From an uncultured Granulosicoccaceae bacterium (lineage in GTDB: Bacteria; Pseudomonadota; Gammaproteobacteria; Granulosicoccales; Granulosicoccaceae), in the NCBI GenBank assembly GCA_937923745.1, contig CALDUO010000049.1, positions 1-47,933 of the forward strand: a DNA stretch of 47,933 nucleotides, given 5' to 3'. This document shows positions 33,101-41,983 of this stretch, piece by piece (positions within the stretch are counted from its first letter, which is position 1; each line of letters begins with the position of its first letter). A program made the position numbers and the translations under genes. Below the pieces are notes generated by a model. It did no database searches and was not told the origin of the DNA. It saw only the letters and a program-made list of their open reading frames with translations.

Positions 33101-33341
33101 AATGAGTCCAACAAAATTGATAGTCCACGTTACAATCCGCTGCCCCGTTAACACCGGTCTCGCCTTCGTGAACAACGCAGGTTAGCCACTTGATTCAGTC
33201 ATCCAGGCGCTCAGGCAGCAAAGACAAGGCACCGATTCAATGTCTGGTCCTATGGGCAGTTCAGTTTCAGGTTCAGGTACCACCACCACGTTAAGTCGAC
33301 TATTGTGTTGAGTCTTTGACTTACCCGTTACGCTAATCACC

Positions 33342-34280
33342 GTGTCTCTTAAACTCATGCCACCATCGTCTATCAACACGCACATGTCACTCGGCGACTG
33401 GGGGCTACTGGTCACATTAGCCGCCATCTGGGGTGGCTCTTTTTTTCTGGTTGAGATTGCACTAACCGGCCTACCGCCGCTGACCATCGTCTGGTTGCGG
33501 GTAGGGTTGGCGGCCATGGCGTTATGGATACTACTGATTGCCAGCGGCCGACGCCCGCCACGCGACCTGCGGTTGTGGCTGGCTTTTGGGATGATGGGCA
33601 CTCTGAACAATGTCATACCATTTTCACTGATTGTCTGGGGCCAAACACATATCGGCTCGGGCCTCGCATCTATTCTGAACGCCACTACCCCGGTTTTTAC
33701 TGTGTTGGTCGCAGGCGTATGGTTGCAGGACGAACGCTTTACTACCCGCAAATTCATAGGTGTGCTGCTCGGTTTTGCAGGCGTTGCAGCTATGCTGATA
33801 CCGTCACTGTCGGGCGGGTTGAGCGCAAGCTTTGTAGGGCAACTGGCCATTTTGGGCGCCGCTATCAGTTACGCGTTTGCAGCCGTGTTTGGTCGTCGCT
33901 TTAAACAATGGAGCGTGCCACCACTGCTGACAGCAGCGGGCCAGGTGACCGCTTCTACGCTGATCCTGTTACCGCTTGTGCTGTGGATAGACCGACCGTG
34001 GCAGCTTTACCACCAACCTGTGGGCGTCTGGTTATCAGTGGCAGGGCTTGCGCTGATCTGTACAGCCCTTGCGTATATCCTCTATTTCAGAATACTCTCA
34101 AGTGCCGGGGCGACAAACCTGGCCCTGGTCACGCTACTGGTGCCGGTTACCGCCATACTGCTGGGCGTGGTATTTCTTCACGAGACACTGCTCGCCATAC
34201 ATTGGACAGGTATGTTAATTATTGCGCTGTCGTTAGCCATTATCGACGGGCGTCTGTTAGCCAAGTTTGGTGTAGGATAA
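33342..34280 (+). CDS. EamA/DMT family transporter
   Basis: 312 aa with about ten membrane helices in two EamA halves (residues ~20-150 and ~160-300). LAAIWGGSFFLVEIAL and LFSLI-type helix ends (GTLNNVIPFSLIVWGQ) are typical of the drug/metabolite transporter superfamily. Exports or imports a small metabolite. Start uncertain: GTG 33342 or in-frame ATG at 33357 or 33384; none has a good ribosome site. First gene of a seven-gene operon (5 nt before the aminotransferase). The preceding 260 bp contain only the palindrome and presumably the operon promoter. Confidence 0.85.
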   Translation: MSLKLMPPSSINTHMSLGDWGLLVTLAAIWGGSFFLVEIALTGLPPLTIVWLRVGLAAMALWILLIASGRRPPRDLRLWLAFGMMGTLNNVIPFSLIVWGQTHIGSGLASILNATTPVFTVLVAGVWLQDERFTTRKFIGVLLGFAGVAAMLIPSLSGGLSASFVGQLAILGAAISYAFAAVFGRRFKQWSVPPLLTAAGQVTASTLILLPLVLWIDRPWQLYHQPVGVWLSVAGLALICTALAYILYFRILSSAGATNLALVTLLVPVTAILLGVVFLHETLLAIHWTGMLIIALSLAIIDGRLLAKFGVG

Positions 34281-34285
34281 AGCGT

Positions 34286-35689
34286 ATGACAGAACCGACT
34301 AACTTAACCACAGAACTGTTGCAGTCACTGGACAGCCAGTTTATTCACCCGTGGGAAGACATGCAGGAAATCGGTGTGCAAAAACGCACCATGCTGTCGC
34401 ATTCTGATGGCATCTACGTCTATGACTCCGACGGCAATAAGCTCATGGATGCCCCCGCCGGCATGTGGTGCCTGAACATTGGACATCAGGTCCGGGAAAT
34501 GGCCGATGCCATTCACGCACAGGTAATGCAGCTGCCCTACAACAGCCCGTGGAATTTAGCCAGCCAACCTGCTGCACTGTTGGCCAGCAAACTTGCCGAA
34601 TTATCCCCCGGTGATCTAAACCACGTCTTTTTTACGACCGGTGGCTCGACTGCTGTCGATTCAGCGTTACGGTTTGTCGGCTTTTATAACAACCTGCGTG
34701 GCAAGCCAAACAAGCGTCATATTCTCAGTCATGAGAACGGCTATCACGGCAGCACCTTTTTGGCGTCATCGGCGTCGGGTAAAGCCGGTGACAAAAAACA
34801 CCTGAATCTTGATACCACGCATTTTCATCAACTCCGAAACCCAAACTATCACGCCAACCACCGCGACCTTCCACAACACAAAGCCGGTCAGCCCGAACAC
34901 AGTATTGACGAGGCAGCATTCTGCGATGTGCTCATTGAAGAACTGCATCAACGCATCAACTCGTTGGGCGCTGAAAACATTGCTGCATTTATCGCAGAAC
35001 CAGTGCTCGCATCCGGTGGTGTCGTCGTAACACCCGAGGGTTATCTGAAACGTTGCGCACAAGTGTGCCGCGCCAACGATATCCTGGTCATTGCCGACGA
35101 GGTGGTCACCGCCTTTGGTCGACTCGGACACTTCTTTGCCAGTGAAGACGTCTTTGGCATCACACCCGATCTCATCACCACAGCCAAAGGCATTACCTCC
35201 GGTTACATCCCTTTGGGTGCCCTGTTAATTTCTGATCGTCTACTCGACGAGTTGGCCAGTATTGATACCGAACACTCAGTATTTGCCAACGGGTTTACCT
35301 ATTCCGGACATCCGGTTGCGTGTGCGGCTGCGTTAAAAAACATCGATATTATCGAACGTCAGGGTCTCCTTGATAATGTGCAAAACCTTGCCCCCTACTT
35401 TCAGCAACAACTGCGTACCCTGAATGACATCCCGATCGTGAACAATGTGCGTGGCATGGGTCTAATGGCTTGTGTCGAGTGCGTTGAAATTGAGGTACCC
35501 GGTGATACACGCACCATCGGCGAGCGCATTGATCAGTACTGCCAGGCGGCAGGTTTGATCGTGCGACCAATCTATAATATGTGTGTGATGTCACCGCCAC
35601 TTACCATCAACAAAACACAAATTGACGACCTGGTGCGTATGTTACGGGCAGGTATTGAACAAGCCTGCCGTGACGTTATGCCAAAATGA
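34286..35689 (+). CDS. Class III aminotransferase (polyamine/omega-amino acid type)
   Basis: 467 aa from ATG 34286; the frame extends upstream to 33908 but that part overlaps the EamA gene in another frame and is not protein-like. PLP fold type I: FFTTGGSTAVDSALR (phosphate-binding), YHGSTFLASS, VIADEVVTAFGRLG with the cofactor Asp, and TTAKGITSGYIPLGA with the Schiff-base Lys. The family includes putrescine-pyruvate (SpuC-like) and other omega-transaminases. Since the following genes encode a Pot-type transporter, a polyamine or related diamine is the likely substrate (inference). Stop overlaps the next start by 4 bp. Confidence 0.87.
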   Translation: MTEPTNLTTELLQSLDSQFIHPWEDMQEIGVQKRTMLSHSDGIYVYDSDGNKLMDAPAGMWCLNIGHQVREMADAIHAQVMQLPYNSPWNLASQPAALLASKLAELSPGDLNHVFFTTGGSTAVDSALRFVGFYNNLRGKPNKRHILSHENGYHGSTFLASSASGKAGDKKHLNLDTTHFHQLRNPNYHANHRDLPQHKAGQPEHSIDEAAFCDVLIEELHQRINSLGAENIAAFIAEPVLASGGVVVTPEGYLKRCAQVCRANDILVIADEVVTAFGRLGHFFASEDVFGITPDLITTAKGITSGYIPLGALLISDRLLDELASIDTEHSVFANGFTYSGHPVACAAALKNIDIIERQGLLDNVQNLAPYFQQQLRTLNDIPIVNNVRGMGLMACVECVEIEVPGDTRTIGERIDQYCQAAGLIVRPIYNMCVMSPPLTINKTQIDDLVRMLRAGIEQACRDVMPK

Positions 35690-36963
35690 ACCAACCGCAC
35701 CACCGACCTGACCCGTACACAGAGAGGCCGTGGCTGAACCCGGCAATTTCACCCTTTATTCAGATTCAGGGTGTCACCAAACGGTTTGGTGATTTCACTG
35801 CGGTCAATGCAGTTGACCTGGCAATTTATCAAGGCGAGCTGTTTGCACTGTTGGGCGGATCGGGTTGTGGCAAGACCACACTGTTACGCATGCTCGCAGG
35901 GTTTGAAACTCCCACGGAGGGTCGGATCATTATTGACGGCTTGGATATGACCGAGGTACCGCCGTACGAGCGTCCCGTCAATATGATGTTTCAGTCCTAC
36001 GCGTTGTTTCCGCACATGAATGTGTTTAACAACATTGCCTATGGACTTCGCCGCGACGGCATTAAATCCGACGAACTCAAGCGCCGGGTCAACGACATCA
36101 TAGACATGGTGGAGCTGAACCCGTTGACCCATCGCCGCCCCCATCAACTGTCTGGTGGTCAGCGCCAACGTGTGGCACTCGCACGTGCGCTGGTCAAACA
36201 GCCCAAAGTCTTACTGCTCGACGAACCGCTCGCCGCGCTCGACAAACGCCTTCGCGAACAGACCCAGTTTGAGCTTATGAACATTCAGGACCAACTGGGT
36301 ATTACGTTTGTGGTTGTCACACACGACCAGGAAGAAGCCATGACACTGGCAACACGAATTGCGGTAATGGGTGCCGGTCAGTTCGAACAGGTGGGTACAC
36401 CTGCTGACATCTACGAAAACCCCCAAACCCGTTTTATTGCCGGGTTTATCGGTTCTGCCAACCTGCTCAGTGGCACCGTGCAAGACTGTCAGCCAGAAAA
36501 GGGCACAGACGATGCGCCTGACACCTCTCGGGTACAGATTGTCACCGATGAAGGCAACCAACTACTCTCAGTGAGCACCGACAGAGTCGTCGCCGCCGGC
36601 GATGCCGTGACACTTGCGATACGCCCTGAAAAAATCAGTGTCACCCTGCAAGACTCAGCCGTGAGCGATACCGCTGACAAGGTGCCCGATAACGCGCCCA
36701 ATACCGTTTCCAATAACGGTTCTGGCACTGTTCCCGGTTATGTTTCCGGTAATGTTCCCGAAAATGTTTTATGGGGGACCGTGCAGGAAATGGCGTACCT
36801 CGGCAGACTGTCAACCTTTCGCATCAAGACCGATGCAGGCCCCACACTGGAAGTCACTGCACCCAACCAACGCCGTGTGCTCGACAACCGGCATCTCATT
36901 GACTGGGATGACAGAGTGCGCCTGACCTTCTCGTCTGACAGTGCCGTGTTACTCACCCGTTAG
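35686..36963 (+). CDS. Polyamine-type ABC transporter ATP-binding protein (PotA/PotG-like)
   Basis: 425 aa, longer than the usual ~370-380. Walker A LLGGSGCGKTTLL, Q-loop MFQSYALFPHM, signature LSGGQRQRVALARAL, Walker B LLLDEPLAALD and switch His in VVTHDQEEAM, followed by a TOBE region (FIGSANLLSG, AIRPEKISV, LWGTVQEMAYLGR). Inside the TOBE part, about residues 325-365, lies an Asn/Val/Pro/Gly-rich insert encoded by a 12-bp tandem array, which accounts for the extra length. It energises the two permeases encoded next. No periplasmic binding protein gene is adjacent. Confidence 0.9.
   Translation: MNQPHHRPDPYTERPWLNPAISPFIQIQGVTKRFGDFTAVNAVDLAIYQGELFALLGGSGCGKTTLLRMLAGFETPTEGRIIIDGLDMTEVPPYERPVNMMFQSYALFPHMNVFNNIAYGLRRDGIKSDELKRRVNDIIDMVELNPLTHRRPHQLSGGQRQRVALARALVKQPKVLLLDEPLAALDKRLREQTQFELMNIQDQLGITFVVVTHDQEEAMTLATRIAVMGAGQFEQVGTPADIYENPQTRFIAGFIGSANLLSGTVQDCQPEKGTDDAPDTSRVQIVTDEGNQLLSVSTDRVVAAGDAVTLAIRPEKISVTLQDSAVSDTADKVPDNAPNTVSNNGSGTVPGYVSGNVPENVLWGTVQEMAYLGRLSTFRIKTDAGPTLEVTAPNQRRVLDNRHLIDWDDRVRLTFSSDSAVLLTR
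36681..36764. repeat. 12-bp tandem repeat in the PotA-like gene, seven units
   Basis: Units from 36681: GGTGCCCGATAA, CGCGCCCAATAC, CGTTTCCAATAA, CGGTTCTGGCAC, TGTTCCCGGTTA, TGTTTCCGGTAA, TGTTCCCGAAAA. Encodes an imperfect four-residue repeat (V-P/S-x-N-like) within the TOBE domain, in frame. Confidence 0.8.
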
Positions 36964-36967
36964 CAAG

Positions 36968-37906
36968 ATGGGCCACGCCGACAAACACCGTATTGGCGAC
37001 CTGTTGCAGCGTAATTGGAAGACGCTGGTCACAGCACTGCCGTTTATTTGGTTATTGCTGTTTTTTCTTGCGCCCTTTTTTATCGTACTCAAAATCAGTG
37101 TTGCCGAGTCACTGATCGCCAGCCCGCCGTTTTCGGCGCTGCTCGACTGGAGCGATGGCGGGTTTCCGTCCATGACGATTAACACTGATAATTATGCCTA
37201 TCTGTGGGAAGACGAGCTGTATCTGCGTACCTACCTGAACTCCCTAAAAATTGCCGCAATCAGTACACTGCTGTGTTTGCTGATTGGGTACCCGATGGCG
37301 TACGGCATTGTGCGCACCAGCGGCACCACACGTTATCTTTTATTACTGTTGGTCATTTTACCGTTTTGGACGTCGTTCCTGCTGCGTGTGTATGCGTGGA
37401 TTGGACTGTTGACCGATCAGGGCACCATTAATGATGTACTGCTTTGGCTTGGGTTAACAGACAAACCTATTCGACTGATGTATTCAGAGTTTGCCGTGTA
37501 TGTCGGCATTGTCTACTCCTACCTGCCGTTTATGATTCTGCCGCTGTACGCCAACATGGAAAAACTGGACTTGGCATTAAATGAAGCGGCCGGTGATTTG
37601 GGGGCCAAACCACTGACTGCGTTTCTGACCGTCACACTACCACTCACGCTGCCAGGCATCATTGCCGGCTGTCTGCTCGTTTTTATTCCGGCCACCGGCG
37701 AATTTGTGATACCCGATTTACTCGGGGGCGGCAACGTGTTGATGATTGGACGATTATTATCCAGTGAATTTAATGCAAATCACGACTGGCCCGTGGCATC
37801 GGCCGTCGCCGTTGTCCTGTTGATACTGCTGGTTATACCCATGATGCTTTATCATCGTGTGCAGTCGAGAAGCACCAACGCACAACCGTCAGCTGAGACA
37901 GCATGA
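36968..37906 (+). CDS. ABC transporter permease (PotB/PotH-like)
   Basis: 312 aa from ATG 36968; an in-frame ATG at 36941 would overlap the ATPase gene and adds nine residues unlike the family. Six membrane helices; N-terminal helix LPFIWLLLFFLAPFFIVLKISVA split by a periplasmic loop. The EAA loop that docks onto the ATPase is NEAAGDLGAKPLTAFLTVTL. Typical of spermidine/putrescine permeases. Works as a heterodimer with the next gene's product. Confidence 0.9.
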   Translation: MGHADKHRIGDLLQRNWKTLVTALPFIWLLLFFLAPFFIVLKISVAESLIASPPFSALLDWSDGGFPSMTINTDNYAYLWEDELYLRTYLNSLKIAAISTLLCLLIGYPMAYGIVRTSGTTRYLLLLLVILPFWTSFLLRVYAWIGLLTDQGTINDVLLWLGLTDKPIRLMYSEFAVYVGIVYSYLPFMILPLYANMEKLDLALNEAAGDLGAKPLTAFLTVTLPLTLPGIIAGCLLVFIPATGEFVIPDLLGGGNVLMIGRLLSSEFNANHDWPVASAVAVVLLILLVIPMMLYHRVQSRSTNAQPSAETA

Positions 37907-38742
37907 AACGCAGACGTTCGATACTGTTGATCAGCGTGTTGTGTTTCGGGTATGCGTTTTTGTACATACCCATTATCCTGATGATCATTTATTCGTTTAA
38001 CGACTCTGTGCTGTTACCAGTGTGGGGTGGTTTTTCGACACGCTGGTACACAACGCTTTTTAACAGTGAAGAGATTTGGTCTGCAACACTGCTGAGCTTT
38101 CAGATCGCGATCACAACAGCGACCTTTGCCACCTTGCTCGGCACACTGGCCGGTTTGGCACTCGCGCGGTTCAGGCGTTTTCGGGGACGCACAGTTTTTA
38201 CCGGTATGATTTCTGCGCCGCTGGTCATGCCCGAGGTGATCACAGGCTTGTCGCTACTGCTGCTGTTTATTACGCTGCAACAGCTCATTGGTTGGCCGGG
38301 CAACCGGGGCATGACTACCATCACCATTGCCCACATCACGTTTGCCATGGCTTATGTTGCCATTGTGATTCAGTCGCGACTCACCGGTGCCGACCAGTCT
38401 CTCGAAGAGGCCGCACTGGACCTCGGCGCCAAACCGTTTCGGGTACTCATTGATATCACGCTACCGCTGATTGCACCCGGCATGGTCGCGGGTTGGCTGT
38501 TGGCATTCACACTGTCACTCGATGACCTGGTGATCGCCACGTTTGTATCGGGCCCCGGTAGTACAACATTACCCATGCTGATATATTCACGCGTGAGACT
38601 CGGCCTAAAACCTGATATTAATGCGCTGGCCACGATGCTTATCGTGATAGTAGCCCTGGGTGTGATCATCGCCGGGTACCTCATTATTCGACAACAACGA
38701 CAGCTCGAACGCGACCGTCAATTAGCGGCCACGGGGGAATAA
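37903..38742 (+). CDS. ABC transporter permease (PotC/PotI-like)
   Basis: 279 aa, six membrane helices. N-terminal YAFLYIPIILMIIYSFNDS is characteristic of PotC/PotI; EAA loop EEAALDLGAKPFRVLIDI; LSLDDLVIATFVSGPGSTTLP is the conserved pore-region stretch. Overlaps the preceding gene by 4 bp. Confidence 0.92.
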   Translation: MKRRRSILLISVLCFGYAFLYIPIILMIIYSFNDSVLLPVWGGFSTRWYTTLFNSEEIWSATLLSFQIAITTATFATLLGTLAGLALARFRRFRGRTVFTGMISAPLVMPEVITGLSLLLLFITLQQLIGWPGNRGMTTITIAHITFAMAYVAIVIQSRLTGADQSLEEAALDLGAKPFRVLIDITLPLIAPGMVAGWLLAFTLSLDDLVIATFVSGPGSTTLPMLIYSRVRLGLKPDINALATMLIVIVALGVIIAGYLIIRQQRQLERDRQLAATGE

Positions 38743-38746
38743 CGCC

Positions 38747-39571
38747 ATGAACTCCCATTCAGTCTCTCTCACCGACTGGCAACAACACGGTATTGTCTAC
38801 CCGCTGACCGCGTTGTCACAAGACGAGGCACGCAACGCGGTCCCGCAGTTTCAATCGCTACAGCGCCACTTGGCTGATCGCGTCGATGCCCCGCAATACC
38901 CGAAAGTGAATGTCGCCTCGCAATTCGCCTGTGATCTTGTGTGTAACACCCATATTCTTGATGCAGTAGAGTGCTTGATTGGGCCTGATATTCTGTGTTG
39001 GAGCGCCACGTTCTTTGCAAAACCTGCAAAACACCCATCGTTTGTCGGGTGGCACCAGGACTGCACTTACTGGGGTCTGTCACCGGTCGATGACGTGGTA
39101 ACCGTGTGGCTGGGCCTGACTGACAGTCAAATCGATAACGGTTGTATGCAGAGTATTCACGGTACGCATACCCTCGGGCAGCTCGATCATCAGCAGCACA
39201 CCGATACTCCAAACCTGCTGCAATCTGGCCAAGAGGTCAGTATGAGCGTGACCCAAGAGATGATTACAGATATAGAGCTGGCGCCCGGGCAGTTTTCCAT
39301 TCACCATAGCCGGTTGTTGCACGGGTCTGCCCCGAATCATTCAGACCGTGACCGAATCGGGTTGTCGATTAACTATATCGCAGCCCACGTGCAACAGACG
39401 AGTGGCACTGATAGCGCTATGTTGGTCAGAGGGAAATCACCGGGTCATTTTCTGCCCGAGCCCAAACCGGCTGGCGAATGTACAGAGCAGACCTTAACAG
39501 CATGGCTCAAGGCGCTTAAATCACCCAGTGGACTGGGGCGTTCAGCCAAGCATAAAGAGACCAAAGTATGA
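38747..39571 (+). CDS. Phytanoyl-CoA dioxygenase (PhyH) family protein
   Basis: 274 aa. A non-haem Fe(II)/2-oxoglutarate-dependent oxygenase of the PhyH family. The metal triad is visible as HQD in GWHQDCTYWGL and the distal His in HHSRLLHGS; the Asp is present, so a hydroxylase rather than a halogenase is expected. DNGCMQSIHGTH is a typical strand. A GGGGGA ribosome site precedes ATG 38747. Its place in the transporter operon suggests that it hydroxylates the imported compound or its product; the substrate is unknown. Overlaps the next gene by 4 bp. Confidence 0.83.
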   Translation: MNSHSVSLTDWQQHGIVYPLTALSQDEARNAVPQFQSLQRHLADRVDAPQYPKVNVASQFACDLVCNTHILDAVECLIGPDILCWSATFFAKPAKHPSFVGWHQDCTYWGLSPVDDVVTVWLGLTDSQIDNGCMQSIHGTHTLGQLDHQQHTDTPNLLQSGQEVSMSVTQEMITDIELAPGQFSIHHSRLLHGSAPNHSDRDRIGLSINYIAAHVQQTSGTDSAMLVRGKSPGHFLPEPKPAGECTEQTLTAWLKALKSPSGLGRSAKHKETKV

Positions 39572-40290
39572 CAGACACCAATCCTGACACGGTTCAGGAA
39601 CGCAAGCCGAGACCGCTGATCGACCTGCTGGTCAGCGTCGTTGTTCCATCGCTTATTCTGATGAAGCTCAGTGGCGACGACAAACTCGGCGCTACCGGCG
39701 GCTTGTTGCTCGCACTGGCGTTTCCGATTGGTTGGGGACTCTACGAGCTGATCACGCATAAAAAGAAAAACTATATCGCGTTACTGGGCGTGATCAGTGT
39801 GCTGCTCACCGGTGGTATCGGACTCCTTGAGCTCGACCCGCAATGGTTGGCCGTGAAAGAGGCTGCCATACCGGCCGTGATCGGTATTGGTGTACTGGTG
39901 TCGGCCAAACTCGGCTTTCCACTGGTCAAGAAAGTGTTGTTTAACCCGGCAGTGATGGACGTTGATCGTATTGATCAGGAACTGGAGAAAAAAGGCAACC
40001 GCGAGACATTTGACAAACGCCTTGATAACGCCAACTATCTGCTCGCAGGTACTTTTGGTTTTTCGGCGGTAATGAATTACGTTCTGGCCAAACGAATTGT
40101 CGTCAGCGATGCAGGCACCACAGCGTTTAACGAAGAACTCGGGCGAATGATGGCGCTCAGTTATCCGGTGATCGCCATTCCGTCCATGATTATGATGATG
40201 GGTATTTTCTACTTTCTCTGGCGAACCGTTAGCCAACTGACCGGGCTAAAGCTTGAAGAGATCATCCCCGATAGCGAGACAGAAAAATAG
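39568..40290 (+). CDS. VC0807-like integral membrane protein
   Basis: 240 aa with about six hydrophobic segments. The pattern PLIDLLVSVVVPSLILMKL, then ALAFPIGWGLYELI and NYLLAGTFGFSAVMNYVLA matches the VC0807 family found in many gammaproteobacteria (related in appearance to intracellular septation protein A-like proteins). Function unknown. Last gene of the operon; followed after 30 nt by a strong terminator. Confidence 0.75.
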   Translation: MTDTNPDTVQERKPRPLIDLLVSVVVPSLILMKLSGDDKLGATGGLLLALAFPIGWGLYELITHKKKNYIALLGVISVLLTGGIGLLELDPQWLAVKEAAIPAVIGIGVLVSAKLGFPLVKKVLFNPAVMDVDRIDQELEKKGNRETFDKRLDNANYLLAGTFGFSAVMNYVLAKRIVVSDAGTTAFNEELGRMMALSYPVIAIPSMIMMMGIFYFLWRTVSQLTGLKLEEIIPDSETEK

Positions 40291-40312
40291 GTCTTTATCC
40301 AAATTAACTGCC

Positions 40313-40342
40313 AAAAAAAAGCCTCCCGAACCGGGAGGCTTT
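40313..40342. terminator. Bidirectional intrinsic terminator
   Basis: GCCTCCCG-AAC-CGGGAGGC (40321-40339) flanked by eight A on the left and TTT on the right. Read on the minus strand it has an eight-base T tract, ideal for the DegP-like gene; on the plus strand the T tract is short but usable for the operon ending at 40290. Confidence 0.9.
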
Positions 40343-40371
40343 GTCGTGTTACCTGCAAACCTCTGCAGTGG

Positions 40372-41868
40372 CTATTCGTTATTTGCCGGGATCTTTATCG
40401 CTCTGAAAACCGATGCACCGTCACGTTGCACCAACACCGGAAACGATTTGCCACTGGGCAGTGACTGCACCAGTGCTTCAAACGATTCGACATCCTTGAC
40501 GTCTTTTCGATTGAGCGATACCACAACGTCACCTGTCATCAAACCGGCTTCAGCTGCCGGGCTACCGGCTTCGACCTCAGCGATCACCACGCCGCTCTTA
40601 ACACCCAAACTATCAGCAAGCTCAGCGGTCAGCCCCTGCACCGTCAAACCCAACAGATCATCCTGCATATTGTCGCTGACCTGAATTTCGCGCTTGTCAG
40701 ATGCCAGTTCGGCAATGGTCACGTCGATAACGGTCTCATCACCATCTCGCAGTACCGTCACCGGGACCGTCGAACCAACCGGGACCGCGCCAACCATCGG
40801 TGGTAGTTTGCCGGAATGGGTAACCGGTGAACCGTCAAACTCTACAATGATGTCACCACGCTCAAGCCCGGCTTTCTCGGCAGGACTATCGTCAGTTACA
40901 TCAGCAACCAGTGCACCTTCGGGTTTGGTTAATCCAAAGGATTCGGCCAATGCCTGATCCACATCCTGGATCAACACACCCAACCAGCCACGACTGGCGT
41001 AACCTTTGATTTTGATTTGCTCGGCAATATTGGTCGCGACGTTAATAGGAATCGCGAACGATAAACCCTGATAGCCGCCTGAGCGTGAATAGATTTGTGA
41101 ATTAACACCAACCACTTTGCCATCGGTATTAAATAACGGACCGCCTGAATTACCCGGATTTACCGCAACGTCTGTCTGGATAAACGGCACATAAGTATCG
41201 GCAGGTAAATTACGCGCTACCGCCGAGACAATACCTTGCGTGGCTGAGTACTCGAAGCCGAATGGCGAACCAATTGCCAACACCCACTCGCCAACCTTCA
41301 CGTCATCAGAATCACCCAATTGCACTACCGGTAAATTTTGCGCATCGAGTTTTAGCAACGCTATGTCGGAAGGCTTGTCCATACCAATAAGCTCAGCGGT
41401 GTACTCACGACGGTCAATCAGGCCCACGGTGATTTCGGTCGCGTTATCGACCACATGCGCGTTGGTGATGACATAGCCATCTTCAGAGATGATGAAACCC
41501 GAGCCAAAGCCTTGACCACGGCGCGGTGTCGGGTCCTGAAACTGTGGAAACTGCTCAAAAAACCGGCGCTGGGATTCGGGCAGCTGGTCGAGATCGAAGC
41601 CCTGTGATTCAGTGCTGGCCGTCACACTGGTGGTGACACTGATCTTCACGACTGCATCACCCTCTTCCTCAATCAGTGTGCTGAAGTCAGGCAAAGAGCC
41701 CGCAAATACGTTAGAAGCCCACAATAATGACAGTGATATTACCCATACCACTGGATTTCGATATACACTCTGTAATGTTGCACTTGTGGCGTATGCACCG
41801 TTTCTGTCGGTGGCGTTTGCCGAAACAAGCGTTCCGGGTCCGGAATTACCTGTTAAGTTAAATGTCAT
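40372..41868 (-). CDS. Periplasmic serine protease DegP/DegQ/MucD family
   Basis: 498 aa. Trypsin-like HtrA protease with triad His138 (TNAHVVD), Asp168 (PSDIALLKLD) and Ser241 (NPGNSGGPLF), followed by two PDZ domains (about 285-375 and 400-495; GWLGVLIQDV, GLERGDIIVEFDG, GLMTGDVVVSL). It degrades and refolds misfolded envelope proteins. The start at 41868 is supported by a strong AGGAGGG at 41873-41879. It gives an unusually long signal-peptide N-region (~37 residues) before the hydrophobic VVWVISLSLLWASNVFAG. Divergent from a two-component system, 115 bp apart. Confidence 0.93.
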   Translation of the reverse strand: MTFNLTGNSGPGTLVSANATDRNGAYATSATLQSVYRNPVVWVISLSLLWASNVFAGSLPDFSTLIEEEGDAVVKISVTTSVTASTESQGFDLDQLPESQRRFFEQFPQFQDPTPRRGQGFGSGFIISEDGYVITNAHVVDNATEITVGLIDRREYTAELIGMDKPSDIALLKLDAQNLPVVQLGDSDDVKVGEWVLAIGSPFGFEYSATQGIVSAVARNLPADTYVPFIQTDVAVNPGNSGGPLFNTDGKVVGVNSQIYSRSGGYQGLSFAIPINVATNIAEQIKIKGYASRGWLGVLIQDVDQALAESFGLTKPEGALVADVTDDSPAEKAGLERGDIIVEFDGSPVTHSGKLPPMVGAVPVGSTVPVTVLRDGDETVIDVTIAELASDKREIQVSDNMQDDLLGLTVQGLTAELADSLGVKSGVVIAEVEAGSPAAEAGLMTGDVVVSLNRKDVKDVESFEALVQSLPSGKSFPVLVQRDGASVFRAIKIPANNE

Positions 41869-41872
41869 ATAT

Positions 41873-41879
41873 CCCTCCT
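41873..41879 (-). promoter_or_regulatory. Strong Shine-Dalgarno for the DegP-like gene
   Basis: AGGAGGG on the minus strand, four bases before the ATG at 41868. It fixes this start rather than one nearer the hydrophobic core of the signal peptide. Confidence 0.75.
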
Positions 41880-41983
41880 GGGGGGTTACTTTTCTGGATC
41901 AACAGACAGAGGCGTTTGACTCAATGTTGCATTACAGATCCGTCACTCATGTCTGTCAGTTTCGGGGATAATATGGGGATCTT

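Noticed and set aside
33182-33850. 222-codon minus-strand frame
   Set aside because: It overlaps the EamA transporter gene, whose membrane-helix pattern is clear; the antisense product is Pro/Ser-rich without features.
33908-34285. Upstream extension of the aminotransferase frame
   Set aside because: It overlaps the EamA gene in another frame; the aminotransferase N-terminus is properly formed from ATG 34286, five bases after the EamA stop.
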